Assembly: GCA_022822525.1 (NCBI GenBank)
Contig: JAJEBN010000062.1
Span: forward strand, 124,001-188,000
Direction of reading: 5' to 3'
DNA: 64,000 nucleotides
Origin: Acidimicrobiia bacterium
Lineage (GTDB): Bacteria > Actinomycetota > Acidimicrobiia > Acidimicrobiales > Poriferisodalaceae
Made by a program: the position numbers and the translations under genes. Position 1 is the stretch's first letter. Every line of letters starts with the position of its first letter. Below are positions 8,831-16,328 of the stretch, piece by piece. The notes beneath the pieces were generated by a model. That model had not been told where the DNA came from, did no database searches, and saw only the letters and a program-made list of their open reading frames with translations.

Positions 8831-9463
8831 ATGAACGCCGACGACGAACGGCTTCTCGAAGTGCTCGCGCGCGGTCAGCGACGTGGTTTCCTTGGAACCG
8901 GCGAGCTCCAGGCGCACATTCGGCATGCCCGGGCCCACTGCAACGCTGCCGATCCGGCATCTGGCCAGCGCTGGTGCGATCTCGGCAGCGGCGGGGGAGT
9001 GCCCGGCCTCGTCATGGCGCTCGACCGTCCAGATGTCGAATTCGTCTTGCTCGATCGCTCCCAGCGTCGAACTGAGTTCCTCACCGATGTCGTCCGTCGC
9101 CTCGGCATTGACGGCAGGGTCCGGGTCGCCTGCGGAGACGCTGCGGAACTCGCTCGGCATCCCGGACACCGCTTCGTTTACGACGGCGTCGTCAGCCGGG
9201 CTTTCGGTACACCGGCGGCAGTTGCGGAATGCAGCAGCGGTCTGGTGAGAACCGGCGGCCGACTTGTCGTCAGCGAGCCGCCCAATCTGGCGATGGGCGA
9301 TGGGCTCGCACGCTGGCCGGCGGGGCCTTTGGCAGCGCTCGGCTGGGAATTCGACGACTACGTGGGCGATCGCCCCGCGTTTGCGGTTCTCACGCGCCAG
9401 CCGCCGCAGCTGGACATCTACCCGCGAACCTGGAAGCGGATCCGCAAGCGGCCGATGTTCTGA
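8831..9463 (+). CDS. rsmG: 16S rRNA (guanine-527-N7)-methyltransferase RsmG (GidB)
   Basis: Methylates G527 (E. coli numbering) in the 16S rRNA 530 loop using SAM. Seen: 210 residues, SAM-binding CDLGSGGGVPGLV near residue 48, the acidic loop LLDRSQRRTEFL, the VSRAFGTPAAV segment, and a basic C-terminus ending RTWKRIRKRPMF. Start ATG 8831 directly follows parS. In most bacteria rsmG lies on the parAB strand downstream of jag; here it is on the opposite strand, convergent with the KH-R3H gene. Confidence 0.92.
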   Translation: MNADDERLLEVLARGQRRGFLGTGELQAHIRHARAHCNAADPASGQRWCDLGSGGGVPGLVMALDRPDVEFVLLDRSQRRTEFLTDVVRRLGIDGRVRVACGDAAELARHPGHRFVYDGVVSRAFGTPAAVAECSSGLVRTGGRLVVSEPPNLAMGDGLARWPAGPLAALGWEFDDYVGDRPAFAVLTRQPPQLDIYPRTWKRIRKRPMF

Positions 9464-9525
9464 ACGAACCGTCCGTTGCCGCCTGCCGTCGACGCGAACG
9501 GGCTGCGCTGGCCCGCAGTGCGGCC

Positions 9526-10014
9526 TTAGGAGTCCGATGGCACGAGCACGACTCGACGTCGCGGCTCGTCACCGACCGAAATAGTGCCGACGCCCGAGAT
9601 CTCGTTGACGGTGTCATGCACGACCTTGCGATCCGCCGCATTCATCGGCTCGAGTCCTCGCTCGGTCCCCCGGTCCACCACGGCCTGAGCGAGCTCACGA
9701 ACGTACGCCTCGAGCGCCTCGCGACGTCGTTGCCGGTAGCCGCCTACGTCGACACGGACGCGAGCGCGGCGTACGCCGGGAAGCCGTCGCTGCAGCATGG
9801 TCTTGGCGACTTCTTGCAGTGCCACCACATGTCGCCCGCGGGGTCCAATCAGCAAACCCAAGGACTCATTGGCACCTTCGAGATTGATCTCGAAACTGTC
9901 GTCAACTGCAGCGACGGGGACTGCCGTCGCCTCGATGCCGAATGCCTGAACCAAGCCATCCAAGAACTCCTGCACCATGGCCTGCTGTTCGGCTGTCGTT
10001 GTCTCACCTGTCAT
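9526..10014 (-). CDS. khpB: KH-R3H half of a split KhpB/Jag RNA-binding protein
   Basis: KhpB/Jag binds RNA, usually with KhpA, and affects cell division and envelope growth. Seen: 162 residues; KH domain with the GxxG loop in GLLIGPRGRH near residue 50, then an R3H domain with RKVVH in PMNAADRKVVHDTV near residue 125. There is no Jag-N domain, which normally precedes KH; that domain lies separately at 13515-13886, 3.5 kb away. Start ATG 10014 is favoured because AGAGGTG stands about 6 bases upstream; ATG 10020 and 10041 are also in frame. Confidence 0.85.
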   Translation of the reverse strand: MTGETTTAEQQAMVQEFLDGLVQAFGIEATAVPVAAVDDSFEINLEGANESLGLLIGPRGRHVVALQEVAKTMLQRRLPGVRRARVRVDVGGYRQRRREALEAYVRELAQAVVDRGTERGLEPMNAADRKVVHDTVNEISGVGTISVGDEPRRRVVLVPSDS

Positions 10015-10174
10015 CTTCATCACCTCTGATCGGGCACGCATGCGTTGTAGCCCGCCGCACGGAAGCCGCTCACGAGTGCTGTCATCGGATTGATCGCACG
10101 ACGTGAGCGCCGCTCAGCCTACGGGTCTGCGACCGCGTAACCCCTGAGATGCGCGACGTTTGCAGACGAGGCGC

Positions 10175-11227
10175 TCAGGGTCGCGACGACTCGCAGTGAC
10201 GCTCGTCGGGGTAGAACTGTGAGCAATACGCTCGGTACTTCATGATCTCGCCGTCTGTGCTGACCAGTCGGGGGCGCGGCACGTAGTGCTTGCGACTCCA
10301 GATGACGACATCCTGCTGAACGTCACTGATCTGAAGATCGGCAATGAACTTGTTCATGATGGGCGCTCGCAGCCGCCGCGGCAAGAAGCTCAGGCCAGCA
10401 ATGAAACGCTTGGGCTCGTACAGCGTGCGCATCCGCGACACGATGGACAGATCGATCAGCGTGCCATCGACAGGCGTCGCCAATACCCACAACCGCGCGT
10501 CGATACCGATGGAGTGTTCCTGGAACTCCACGAACGAATAGCCCAGCCCCACAACGTGGGCAATGGCCGATACGCGCAGGGTGAGCTTGGCTAGCTTGGC
10601 GAATCTCCGCGTCGTCGAGAAACCGAATCGGCTCTCCAGCTGCGGCCCGTCGATGAATACCGGCGCGTCGTTGGTGACGTTGTGGTAACCGTGGATGTAG
10701 CTCAGGTGAGCGATGTCCACCGAGTTCTCGCTCGTCTCCTGCGGATGACCGGGGAAGCGAATCGTCCGGATCTGGAGTCCGGTCCAGTCATCGCCGGCTG
10801 GGGGAGGATCGGGCAAGCGCCATTGCGGTGGTCGCCCGCCGAGTCCCCGCCAGCCGAAGATCAGGCCGTCGATCTCGCATGTCTCGAAGACGTCCAGCCT
10901 GGCGGAACGGGCGGGCGCTCCCGATGGGGTGGCAACGCACTGCCCGCTCGGCTCGAACTCGAACCCGTGAAAGGGACAGACGAGTCGCCCGCCGACAATT
11001 CTCCCTCCAGCGTCGGGTCCCAGGTCGGAGCCCATGTGGGGGCACACCGACCTGGCGATGCAGATCTGACCGGCTGGATCGACCCAGATGATGATCTCTT
11101 CGCCCATCCAGGTCCGCTGCATCAAGCTGGCCTTGCGCAAGGCGTCACGCGTCGTGATGAAGTACCAGCCCTCTGGAAACGGCAAGAGCGAGCTATTGTT
11201 CGTGTGCTCATCGGCCCTGGCCGTCAT
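10175..11227 (-). CDS. Rieske non-haem iron oxygenase, KshA/cholesterol-desaturase-like
   Basis: Probably oxidises a steroid or another hydrophobic ring, using electrons from an unseen reductase. Seen (numbered from ATG 11227, 350 residues): Rieske ligands Cys62-x-His64 (CPHMG) and Cys84-x-x-His87 (CPFHG); mononuclear iron site Glu167-Asn168, Asp171, His174 and His179 in ENSVDIAHLSYIHG. Known: this arrangement is shared by 3-ketosteroid 9-alpha-hydroxylase KshA and by DAF-36/Neverland sterol 7-desaturases. The frame extends to 11365, but that part lacks conserved residues. Divergent from the P450 fusion gene with a 219-base spacer. Codon use looks more AT-tolerant than in the flanking genes. 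Confidence 0.8.
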   Translation of the reverse strand: MTARADEHTNNSSLLPFPEGWYFITTRDALRKASLMQRTWMGEEIIIWVDPAGQICIARSVCPHMGSDLGPDAGGRIVGGRLVCPFHGFEFEPSGQCVATPSGAPARSARLDVFETCEIDGLIFGWRGLGGRPPQWRLPDPPPAGDDWTGLQIRTIRFPGHPQETSENSVDIAHLSYIHGYHNVTNDAPVFIDGPQLESRFGFSTTRRFAKLAKLTLRVSAIAHVVGLGYSFVEFQEHSIGIDARLWVLATPVDGTLIDLSIVSRMRTLYEPKRFIAGLSFLPRRLRAPIMNKFIADLQISDVQQDVVIWSRKHYVPRPRLVSTDGEIMKYRAYCSQFYPDERHCESSRP

Positions 11228-11446
11228 CGAGCCGCCCGCCTCGTCCAGAATCACTCTCTGCAGGTTACGCGGAACGCTCAGCAGCACCGAGGGCGGTGGT
11301 TTGCCGTCGAGACACCAATGCGTACCCTTGCATGCACGAGTGTCTCGGCGCCGTGTGCGGATCACGCAGCCGCATTTCCGTACACTTGAGATGATGCATG
11401 CGACCGCGAGCCCAGCAGCCTTGCGCCAGCCGATCAGGAGCGCAAC
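11228..11446. promoter_or_regulatory. Divergent promoter region between the Rieske and GPP34-P450 genes
   Basis: A 219-base spacer that must hold both promoters. The only visible structure is a repeated TGCATGC, within the palindrome TGCATGCA at 11329-11336 and again at 11395-11401. These might be operator half-sites; I see no convincing -35/-10 pair. Confidence 0.3.
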
Positions 11447-13480
11447 TTGACAATGTCAGCTAGCGAGACGGCGACGGACCAAGCGCTCGCGTTGCCAGAC
11501 GAGCTCATCTTGATGCTCCTCAATGAGGAAAGCGGCTACTTCCACCAGGTTCCCGGATGGCATCTGAACTGTGCAATGGCGGGTGCTGCACTTGCCGAAC
11601 TCTCGCTGCAAGCTCGCGTTGACACAGACATGGACCATCTGATCCTGCTGGACCGCACGCCCACCGGCGACCCGGTGCTGGACTTTGCGCTTCACCAGAT
11701 CGGCGCCGAAGCGGAACCGAAGAATGCTCAATACTGGGTCGAACGGTTGGCACCCCATGCGGAGATGCTGATCGATCTGACCATGGATCGATTGACGAAC
11801 ACCGGCATTCTCGAATTCCACGACGGCAATTTCTGGACGCTCTCATCAACTGTCCGGCACGGCGACTTCTTCGATGCGGGCGATGACGACACGGCCGTGC
11901 AGTTCATCAAGACACGTATCGGCAAGTCAATCTTCGGCGGTGCGATTCCAAGTCCGCGCGATGTCATTGTCATCGGCCTTGCAAACACATGCGATGTGTT
12001 GCGTTTCATCTTCGAAATCGACGACGAGACCGAAGCACGGATCCGGCTCATCTGCCAGATGGATCTGATCGGCCAGGCCATCGCCAACGCGGTCGAGCAC
12101 AATCTTGCCGGCCCACTGCTGCGACACGCTGCCCTCACCAAACCGATTCCCAAAGTGCCGTTGCGCCAGCTCATGTTCAATCGACATGTCTGGAACGGCA
12201 ACCTCCCAGCCTTCTTCGCCGATCTCACGGAACGTTACGGATCCGTCTTCCACATCAAGCCGCCTATTGGCGAGACTGAAATGTACGTGCTAGCGGGTGC
12301 CAATACCAACCGATGGGTCCATCGCTACGGCAGAATGTACCTGCACTCACGCGGCTATTTCCGAGAACTTGAAGCTGCTTACCATGCTGCCGGCCTTCTG
12401 CCGGCGCTGGACGGTGCAGATCATTTTCGCCTGCGAAAGATCCTGCGGCATAGCTACTCCCGGGCCCATCTCGAAGCGAATCTCGATCGGCTCCATGAAC
12501 ACGCGACGACGCATATCGCCAGTTGGAAGCAGGGCGAAACGGTCAAGCTTGTGCAGATGTGCCACCGCTATAGCAATGCACAGCTGTCGCCTTTGCTGGT
12601 CAATATCGACTCTCAGGATGTCGTGGACGACATCATCGCCTACAAGAAGCGTGCGCTAAATACACGTGTGGCAAAGATCCTGCCCAAGTTCTTGCTCTTC
12701 ACACCAGCAATGAAGCGCAAGGCAAAGTCTGTCGAGAAAGTGGTTGCCCGAATCCAGCAATCACATACCTCGATTCAGCGATCTGGCTGTCCCCGAGATC
12801 ATGCCGACGATCTGCTCGCTCTTCACAATAGCGACCCGGTTTTCCTGCCAGAAGCAAACTTGAAGTTCGCGTTGTCCGCGCCGGTGCTCGCTGCCATGTA
12901 CGTGGGGGACGAACTGGCGTTCATCCTGCACTCCCTGATGACACGCCCCGACTTGTACCGTCGCATCCAGGAAGAGGCCGACGAAGTCTTCGGGCATGGC
13001 GAGCCCCGATGGGAACTGCTCGATTCGGACAAAGTCGACGTCACCACGCGTACGTTCAAGGAGTGTCTGCGCCTCTATCCGACCATTCCAGGCTCGATTC
13101 GAACGGTCATGAACTCGTGTGTCGTCGACGATTGCCAACTGCCCATTGGAGCACGAGTCTTCGTTGCTACGACAGCGGCACACTATATGGACGACGTGTT
13201 TCCCGATCCCCATACTTTTGACATTGATCGTTACCTGCCGGCACGCGGCGAGCATCGCTCCCCCGGCTACGCCCCGTTTGGGCTCGGCACACACAGCTGC
13301 CTCGGCTCGCGCCTCGTTGAGCTGCATCTCATCGCCAGCGTCCTGCTGCTGGCCCACTACTTCACCTTCGAACTGAAGAAGCCAAAGCGCAGGCTCAGGA
13401 TCAGTCCCTTTCCGTCAATGTCGCCGACTAAGGGAATCAAGGTGGTCATCAAGGAGCGGCGGCGCGATCCGTCCGTCTGA
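11447..13480 (+). CDS. GPP34 (GOLPH3-like) domain fused to a cytochrome P450
   Basis: 677 residues. About 15-235 read as a GPP34/Golgi-phosphoprotein-3 domain: LALPDELILMLLNEESG, AMAGAALAELSLQARV, PTGDPVLDFAL and a helical tail. Known: eukaryotic GOLPH3/Vps74 uses this fold to bind PI4P membranes and enzyme tails; bacterial versions are largely uncharacterised. Residues about 250-675 are a P450: I-helix around 484 reads MYVGDELAF, without the usual acid-Thr oxygen-activation pair; ExxR is in FKECLRLYP near 538; the haem loop is FGLGTHSCLG near 611-620, so the thiolate Cys is present. No N-terminal membrane helix, so the GPP34 part may be the membrane anchor (inference). Start TTG 11447 is 6 bases after AGGAG; ATG 11453 is 12 bases after it. 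Base composition differs from the neighbours, suggesting transfer. Confidence 0.82.
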   Translation: MTMSASETATDQALALPDELILMLLNEESGYFHQVPGWHLNCAMAGAALAELSLQARVDTDMDHLILLDRTPTGDPVLDFALHQIGAEAEPKNAQYWVERLAPHAEMLIDLTMDRLTNTGILEFHDGNFWTLSSTVRHGDFFDAGDDDTAVQFIKTRIGKSIFGGAIPSPRDVIVIGLANTCDVLRFIFEIDDETEARIRLICQMDLIGQAIANAVEHNLAGPLLRHAALTKPIPKVPLRQLMFNRHVWNGNLPAFFADLTERYGSVFHIKPPIGETEMYVLAGANTNRWVHRYGRMYLHSRGYFRELEAAYHAAGLLPALDGADHFRLRKILRHSYSRAHLEANLDRLHEHATTHIASWKQGETVKLVQMCHRYSNAQLSPLLVNIDSQDVVDDIIAYKKRALNTRVAKILPKFLLFTPAMKRKAKSVEKVVARIQQSHTSIQRSGCPRDHADDLLALHNSDPVFLPEANLKFALSAPVLAAMYVGDELAFILHSLMTRPDLYRRIQEEADEVFGHGEPRWELLDSDKVDVTTRTFKECLRLYPTIPGSIRTVMNSCVVDDCQLPIGARVFVATTAAHYMDDVFPDPHTFDIDRYLPARGEHRSPGYAPFGLGTHSCLGSRLVELHLIASVLLLAHYFTFELKKPKRRLRISPFPSMSPTKGIKVVIKERRRDPSV

Positions 13481-13494
13481 CGGGCCGCGCAACG

Positions 13495-13510
13495 GGGAGC
13501 TACAGCTCCC
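13495..13510. terminator. Hairpin between convergent P450 fusion and Jag-N genes
   Basis: GGGAGC and GCTCCC form a 6-bp stem around TACA, 15 bases after the P450 stop and just before the end of the opposing Jag-N gene. No T-run on either strand. Confidence 0.35.
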
Positions 13511-13514
13511 TGCG

Positions 13515-13886
13515 CTAGCCGTTCGACGCCGGACCCGACGATCTCGCAGCACCTCCGCGCCGGCCCGACCGGGAACGGCGGCGGGACGATCGTCCGCCAC
13601 TGTTCTGGCCCTGTCCGGCGCCCTGCCGTCGCTTTGCGTTGCGATTGCCTCCACCGGATCGCCGGCGCTGTCTCCGATCACGCCGATGCTCACCCACGCG
13701 AGGCGGCGGTCCGGTGGGACGCACCCGCACCCGCACCCGAGCCCCGTGGTGCCGGAGCCCCCAATGCGATCGAGTCGGAACGGCCAGGACTTCGATTTCC
13801 GCGTCCTCGGCGGCGACTGACAGGGCGTCGAGTGCACGGTCGCGAGCTTCGTCAACGGTCGGGGCGGTCATCACGATCCACTCCAT
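13515..13886 (-). CDS. Jag-N half of a split KhpB/Jag protein
   Basis: Seen: 123 residues. The first 60 form a Jag-N domain (MEWIVMTAPTVDEARDRAL, then IEVLAVPTRSHWGLRHHGAR and VRVRVRP), the module that starts KhpB proteins. The rest is an Arg/Gly/Ser-rich linker that simply stops. In related actinobacteria one gene directly after yidC encodes Jag-N, linker, KH and R3H. Here the gene is in the right place (38 bases after yidC), but KH and R3H are at 9526-10014 beyond the Rieske/P450 pair. Either a broken gene or a genuine two-part protein. Confidence 0.75.
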   Translation of the reverse strand: MEWIVMTAPTVDEARDRALDALSVAAEDAEIEVLAVPTRSHWGLRHHGARVRVRVRPTGPPPRVGEHRRDRRQRRRSGGGNRNAKRRQGAGQGQNSGGRSSRRRSRSGRRGGAARSSGPASNG

Positions 13887-13924
13887 GACGGCGCCCTAGG
13901 TTCCCGAACTCGCCGGCGTGCTGC

Positions 13925-15118
13925 TCATCGCTTGCGACGGTTGCGGGTTCGGCCATCCCCGGACGTGCGGCGACTCTGGATGCGCCTGGGCTCTGGCTCG
14001 GGAGCTGATCGGCCACGGCGGCGGCCACGACCCCCGGGGGCATCGCGGCTCGTCGACGACGCTGCCCGCCGGCTGCGTTTGGGTGATTCGGGAGGCCGTT
14101 CCGACGATGCTCGAGTCCGGCGGACCACCGGTGGGTCCTCCGGCTGGGGTTCTCCAGCGCCGTTGTTCTGCGCTGGGGGGGAATCGATACGACGCTCGGC
14201 TCGACGCTCTGCCCGGGCCGCGCGTCGAGCCGCCTCGGCATCAAGCGCCTTGCGGGACCGCTGGTTCGGCACGGGACGCTCGGGCGCGGGGTCTGTCTCG
14301 GGTTCGGGAACCGTCTCGGCCTCGATGACCTCACCATCGCTGCGATCCGCGGCGATGGACTGCGGGGGCTTCATCGTGGCGTGTATGAACGCCTGGGTCA
14401 GCATCCGGTAGACGCTCGACACGATGAAGTACGGCACCAGTGCAGCTGCCACGAAGAAGCTGAACACCGGCAGCATGAAGGGCAGGTACTTCATCATGAT
14501 TTCCATCTGGCGGTTCGGCATGGCTGCACTGCCGCGCCGCCTCGCCATCTGGCGCTGCTGGAGAAAGGCGAGCAGGAAGGTCACCCCGACCAGCGCGAGG
14601 TACGGCAGGCCTTCCACGAAATCGGCCTGTACGACTTCGCGGGCCGACTTTGCCAAGTCCATGCCGAGCGAGCGCAACTCGCCGTCCGCCGCGACGATGT
14701 CCTCGTACATCTGCGAATCAGGGTTCAGGTTGCGGGGGTATGGATCGTCACCCGGATTCGGCGGATTGGGGGTGGGAATGCGCAGGTTCCAGATCACCCG
14801 GTACAGCACGAAGAAGATCGGGATCTGCACCAGGTTCGGCAAGCACCCGCCCAACGGGCTGACCCCGTGAGCCTGGTACAGCTTCATGATCTCTTCGTTC
14901 ATCTTCTGACGGTCGCCGGCGTACTGCTTGCGCAACTGCGCCATCTCGGGCTGCAGCGCCTGCTGCTTCGTCATGGAACGGGCGCCCCGCAGCGTGAGCG
15001 GGGTGAACACCAGCATGATCGCCAGCGTGAGCATGGCGATGGCAAACGTGTAGTCGTTGACCAGCGAGTAGAACCACGCCATCACGCCGGCGATGCCGTC
15101 GAAGATCACGTCGAACAT
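13925..15118 (-). CDS. yidC: Membrane protein insertase YidC
   Basis: Inserts and folds membrane proteins, alone or with SecYEG. Seen: 397 residues of the short Gram-positive type; a first helix near residue 20, the core LTLRGARSMTKQQALQPEM, the second core helix LPNLVQIPIFFVLYRVIW, further helices around 175-195 and 220-245, and a C-terminal tail of about 130 residues rich in Arg, Pro, Glu and Ser. Such tails can bind ribosomes (known for other YidC proteins; inferred here). Start ATG 15118 overlaps the end of yidD by 13 bases. Confidence 0.95.
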   Translation of the reverse strand: MFDVIFDGIAGVMAWFYSLVNDYTFAIAMLTLAIMLVFTPLTLRGARSMTKQQALQPEMAQLRKQYAGDRQKMNEEIMKLYQAHGVSPLGGCLPNLVQIPIFFVLYRVIWNLRIPTPNPPNPGDDPYPRNLNPDSQMYEDIVAADGELRSLGMDLAKSAREVVQADFVEGLPYLALVGVTFLLAFLQQRQMARRRGSAAMPNRQMEIMMKYLPFMLPVFSFFVAAALVPYFIVSSVYRMLTQAFIHATMKPPQSIAADRSDGEVIEAETVPEPETDPAPERPVPNQRSRKALDAEAARRAARAERRAERRIDSPPAQNNGAGEPQPEDPPVVRRTRASSERPPESPKRSRRAASSTSRDAPGGRGRRRGRSAPEPEPRRIQSRRTSGDGRTRNRRKR

Positions 15119-15393
15119 GAGTGCTCCGATACCTCGGTAACGAACTCTGATCTCTGCGGGGAAGTCAGCCTCGCAGGCACAGGGTCATAGCCCCAGCCAC
15201 CCCACGGGTGACAGCGGAAGATGCGCCGCACAGCCAGCCAACCGCCGCGGACTGCTCCCCAGGTGCGCAGCGCATCGAGCGCGTACTGCGAGCACGTCGG
15301 ATCAAAACGGCACGATGGCGGCCTCGAGCGAGGCAGCGCACGGTAGAACCGCACAACCGCGACTGCAATGCGTGCAAGGGGTCCGGGCCTCAC
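15106..15393 (-). CDS. yidD: Membrane protein insertion efficiency factor YidD
   Basis: Small membrane-associated helper of YidC. Seen: 95 residues with the family hallmark CRFDPTCSQYALDAL, then RIFRCHPWGGWGYDPVP, both diagnostic. Start GTG 15393 overlaps the rnpA stop (GTGA), giving the normal family length. An in-frame start further upstream (15726) would merely read through rnpA in another frame. Confidence 0.94.
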   Translation of the reverse strand: MRPGPLARIAVAVVRFYRALPRSRPPSCRFDPTCSQYALDALRTWGAVRGGWLAVRRIFRCHPWGGWGYDPVPARLTSPQRSEFVTEVSEHSCST

Positions 15394-15737
15394 GTCGGCG
15401 AGTCCTCCGGGCCTCCGAGCGCGCCAGCCGTCCTCAGCAATTCCGCCAGCTGGTTCTGCGCTCGACGGTAGGTCACCTGCGAGGCCGCTCCGCGGGCGCC
15501 CACGAGGTAACGCCCGGGCCTCAAACTGCCGGCGTGCTCGGCGAGCACTGCCCGCAGGCGCCGTCGCGCTCGGTTCCGTTCGACGGCGGTGCCGCTGAAG
15601 CGGTTGAGCGCGAACGCCACACGCGGTCGCTCCAGCCCCGGATCCGCCGCGAACGAGATCCACAGCAACTCGCTGCCGAAACGACGGCCGCGGCGCAGCG
15701 CTGCGAAGTCGGCCCTGCTGCGGCACGAATCGATCAG
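15390..15737 (-). CDS. rnpA: Ribonuclease P protein component
   Basis: Protein subunit of RNase P, which trims tRNA 5' ends. Seen: 115 residues with the N-terminal [15 protein letters not shown] segment and the RNR signature [15 protein letters not shown]. The first ordinary start in frame (TTG 15668) would remove the conserved N-terminal helix. No ATG, GTG or TTG exists between the rpmH region and that point, so the natural start is probably CTG 15737, which overlaps the rpmH stop as CTGA. A start inside or before rpmH, as in Thermus, is the alternative. Stop overlaps the yidD start. Confidence 0.85.
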   Translation of the reverse strand: MIDSCRSRADFAALRRGRRFGSELLWISFAADPGLERPRVAFALNRFSGTAVERNRARRRLRAVLAEHAGSLRPGRYLVGARGAASQVTYRRAQNQLAELLRTAGALGGPEDSPT

Positions 15738-15868
15738 GCGCTCAGCCGTTGCCGGCCCTTGCGTCGGCGAGAGTTCACGATTGCCCGACCCGCTCGGGTG
15801 GACATGCGATGGCGAAAGCCGTGTCGGCGTGCCCGGCGGCGATTGTGAGGTTGGTACGTGCGCTTCAC
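15734..15868 (-). CDS. rpmH: 50S ribosomal protein L34
   Basis: 44 residues: starts [20 protein letters not shown] and ends RKGRQRLSA, unmistakable L34. Start GTG 15868 has AGGAGG about 8 bases upstream. Too short for most gene finders. First gene of rpmH-rnpA-yidD-yidC-jag(N), running away from dnaA. Confidence 0.96.
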   Translation of the reverse strand: MKRTYQPHNRRRARRHGFRHRMSTRAGRAIVNSRRRKGRQRLSA

Positions 15869-16328
15869 GCTGCAGCCTCCTGGAGGTTCAGGCCGCGGGC
15901 TGGTCCGGCGAGGTGCGGTGCGGCGGCCGGAGCGTGCCCGGGGGTCTTCCCGGGTGCATGTGACAGCCTACGGGTGCCGGTGCGGGTCGGCACCGCGGTC
16001 TTTGCGTGACGCGAGCGCGCCGCCAACCACGCGCAATCGCGCGCGACCGGGCAAGAGCGGGCGCGCTCCTCACGGCACATCTGCACGACGGCAAGGGGGG
16101 TGTCGCTGGCACAAATCTCATTGTCGACCGCCTGTTATGCGGCCGTCATGGCGCAGTCGACCTATCGCCGTTCTCACGTCGCCTGTGTCAGTTCGAGAGT
16201 CCGAGAACGCGCACTTGCGACAGCACAGGCGCAGCCATAAGTTCCCTCTACCGGACGCCGCTGTGTGGCCCGCAGGCGATCGAAGAGGTCGCCCGGGACT
16301 ACGACGGCCGCAGGCGAAGAAGGTTGTC
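15869..16328. promoter_or_regulatory. 460-base intergenic region between divergent rpmH and dnaA
   Basis: Must contain promoters for both operons. Visible structure: a hairpin CCCGGG/CCCGGG with a 6-base loop at 15937-15954, in the leader of the rpmH transcript, and a TAGGCT-like element just upstream of it on the minus strand. I found no DnaA box and no convincing -35/-10 pair. Open frames here lack conserved content. Confidence 0.4.

Noticed and set aside
15869..16328. N-terminal extension of dnaA back to 15858
   Set aside because: The added residues are non-conserved and would overlap rpmH; GTG 16329/16332 gives a normal DnaA.
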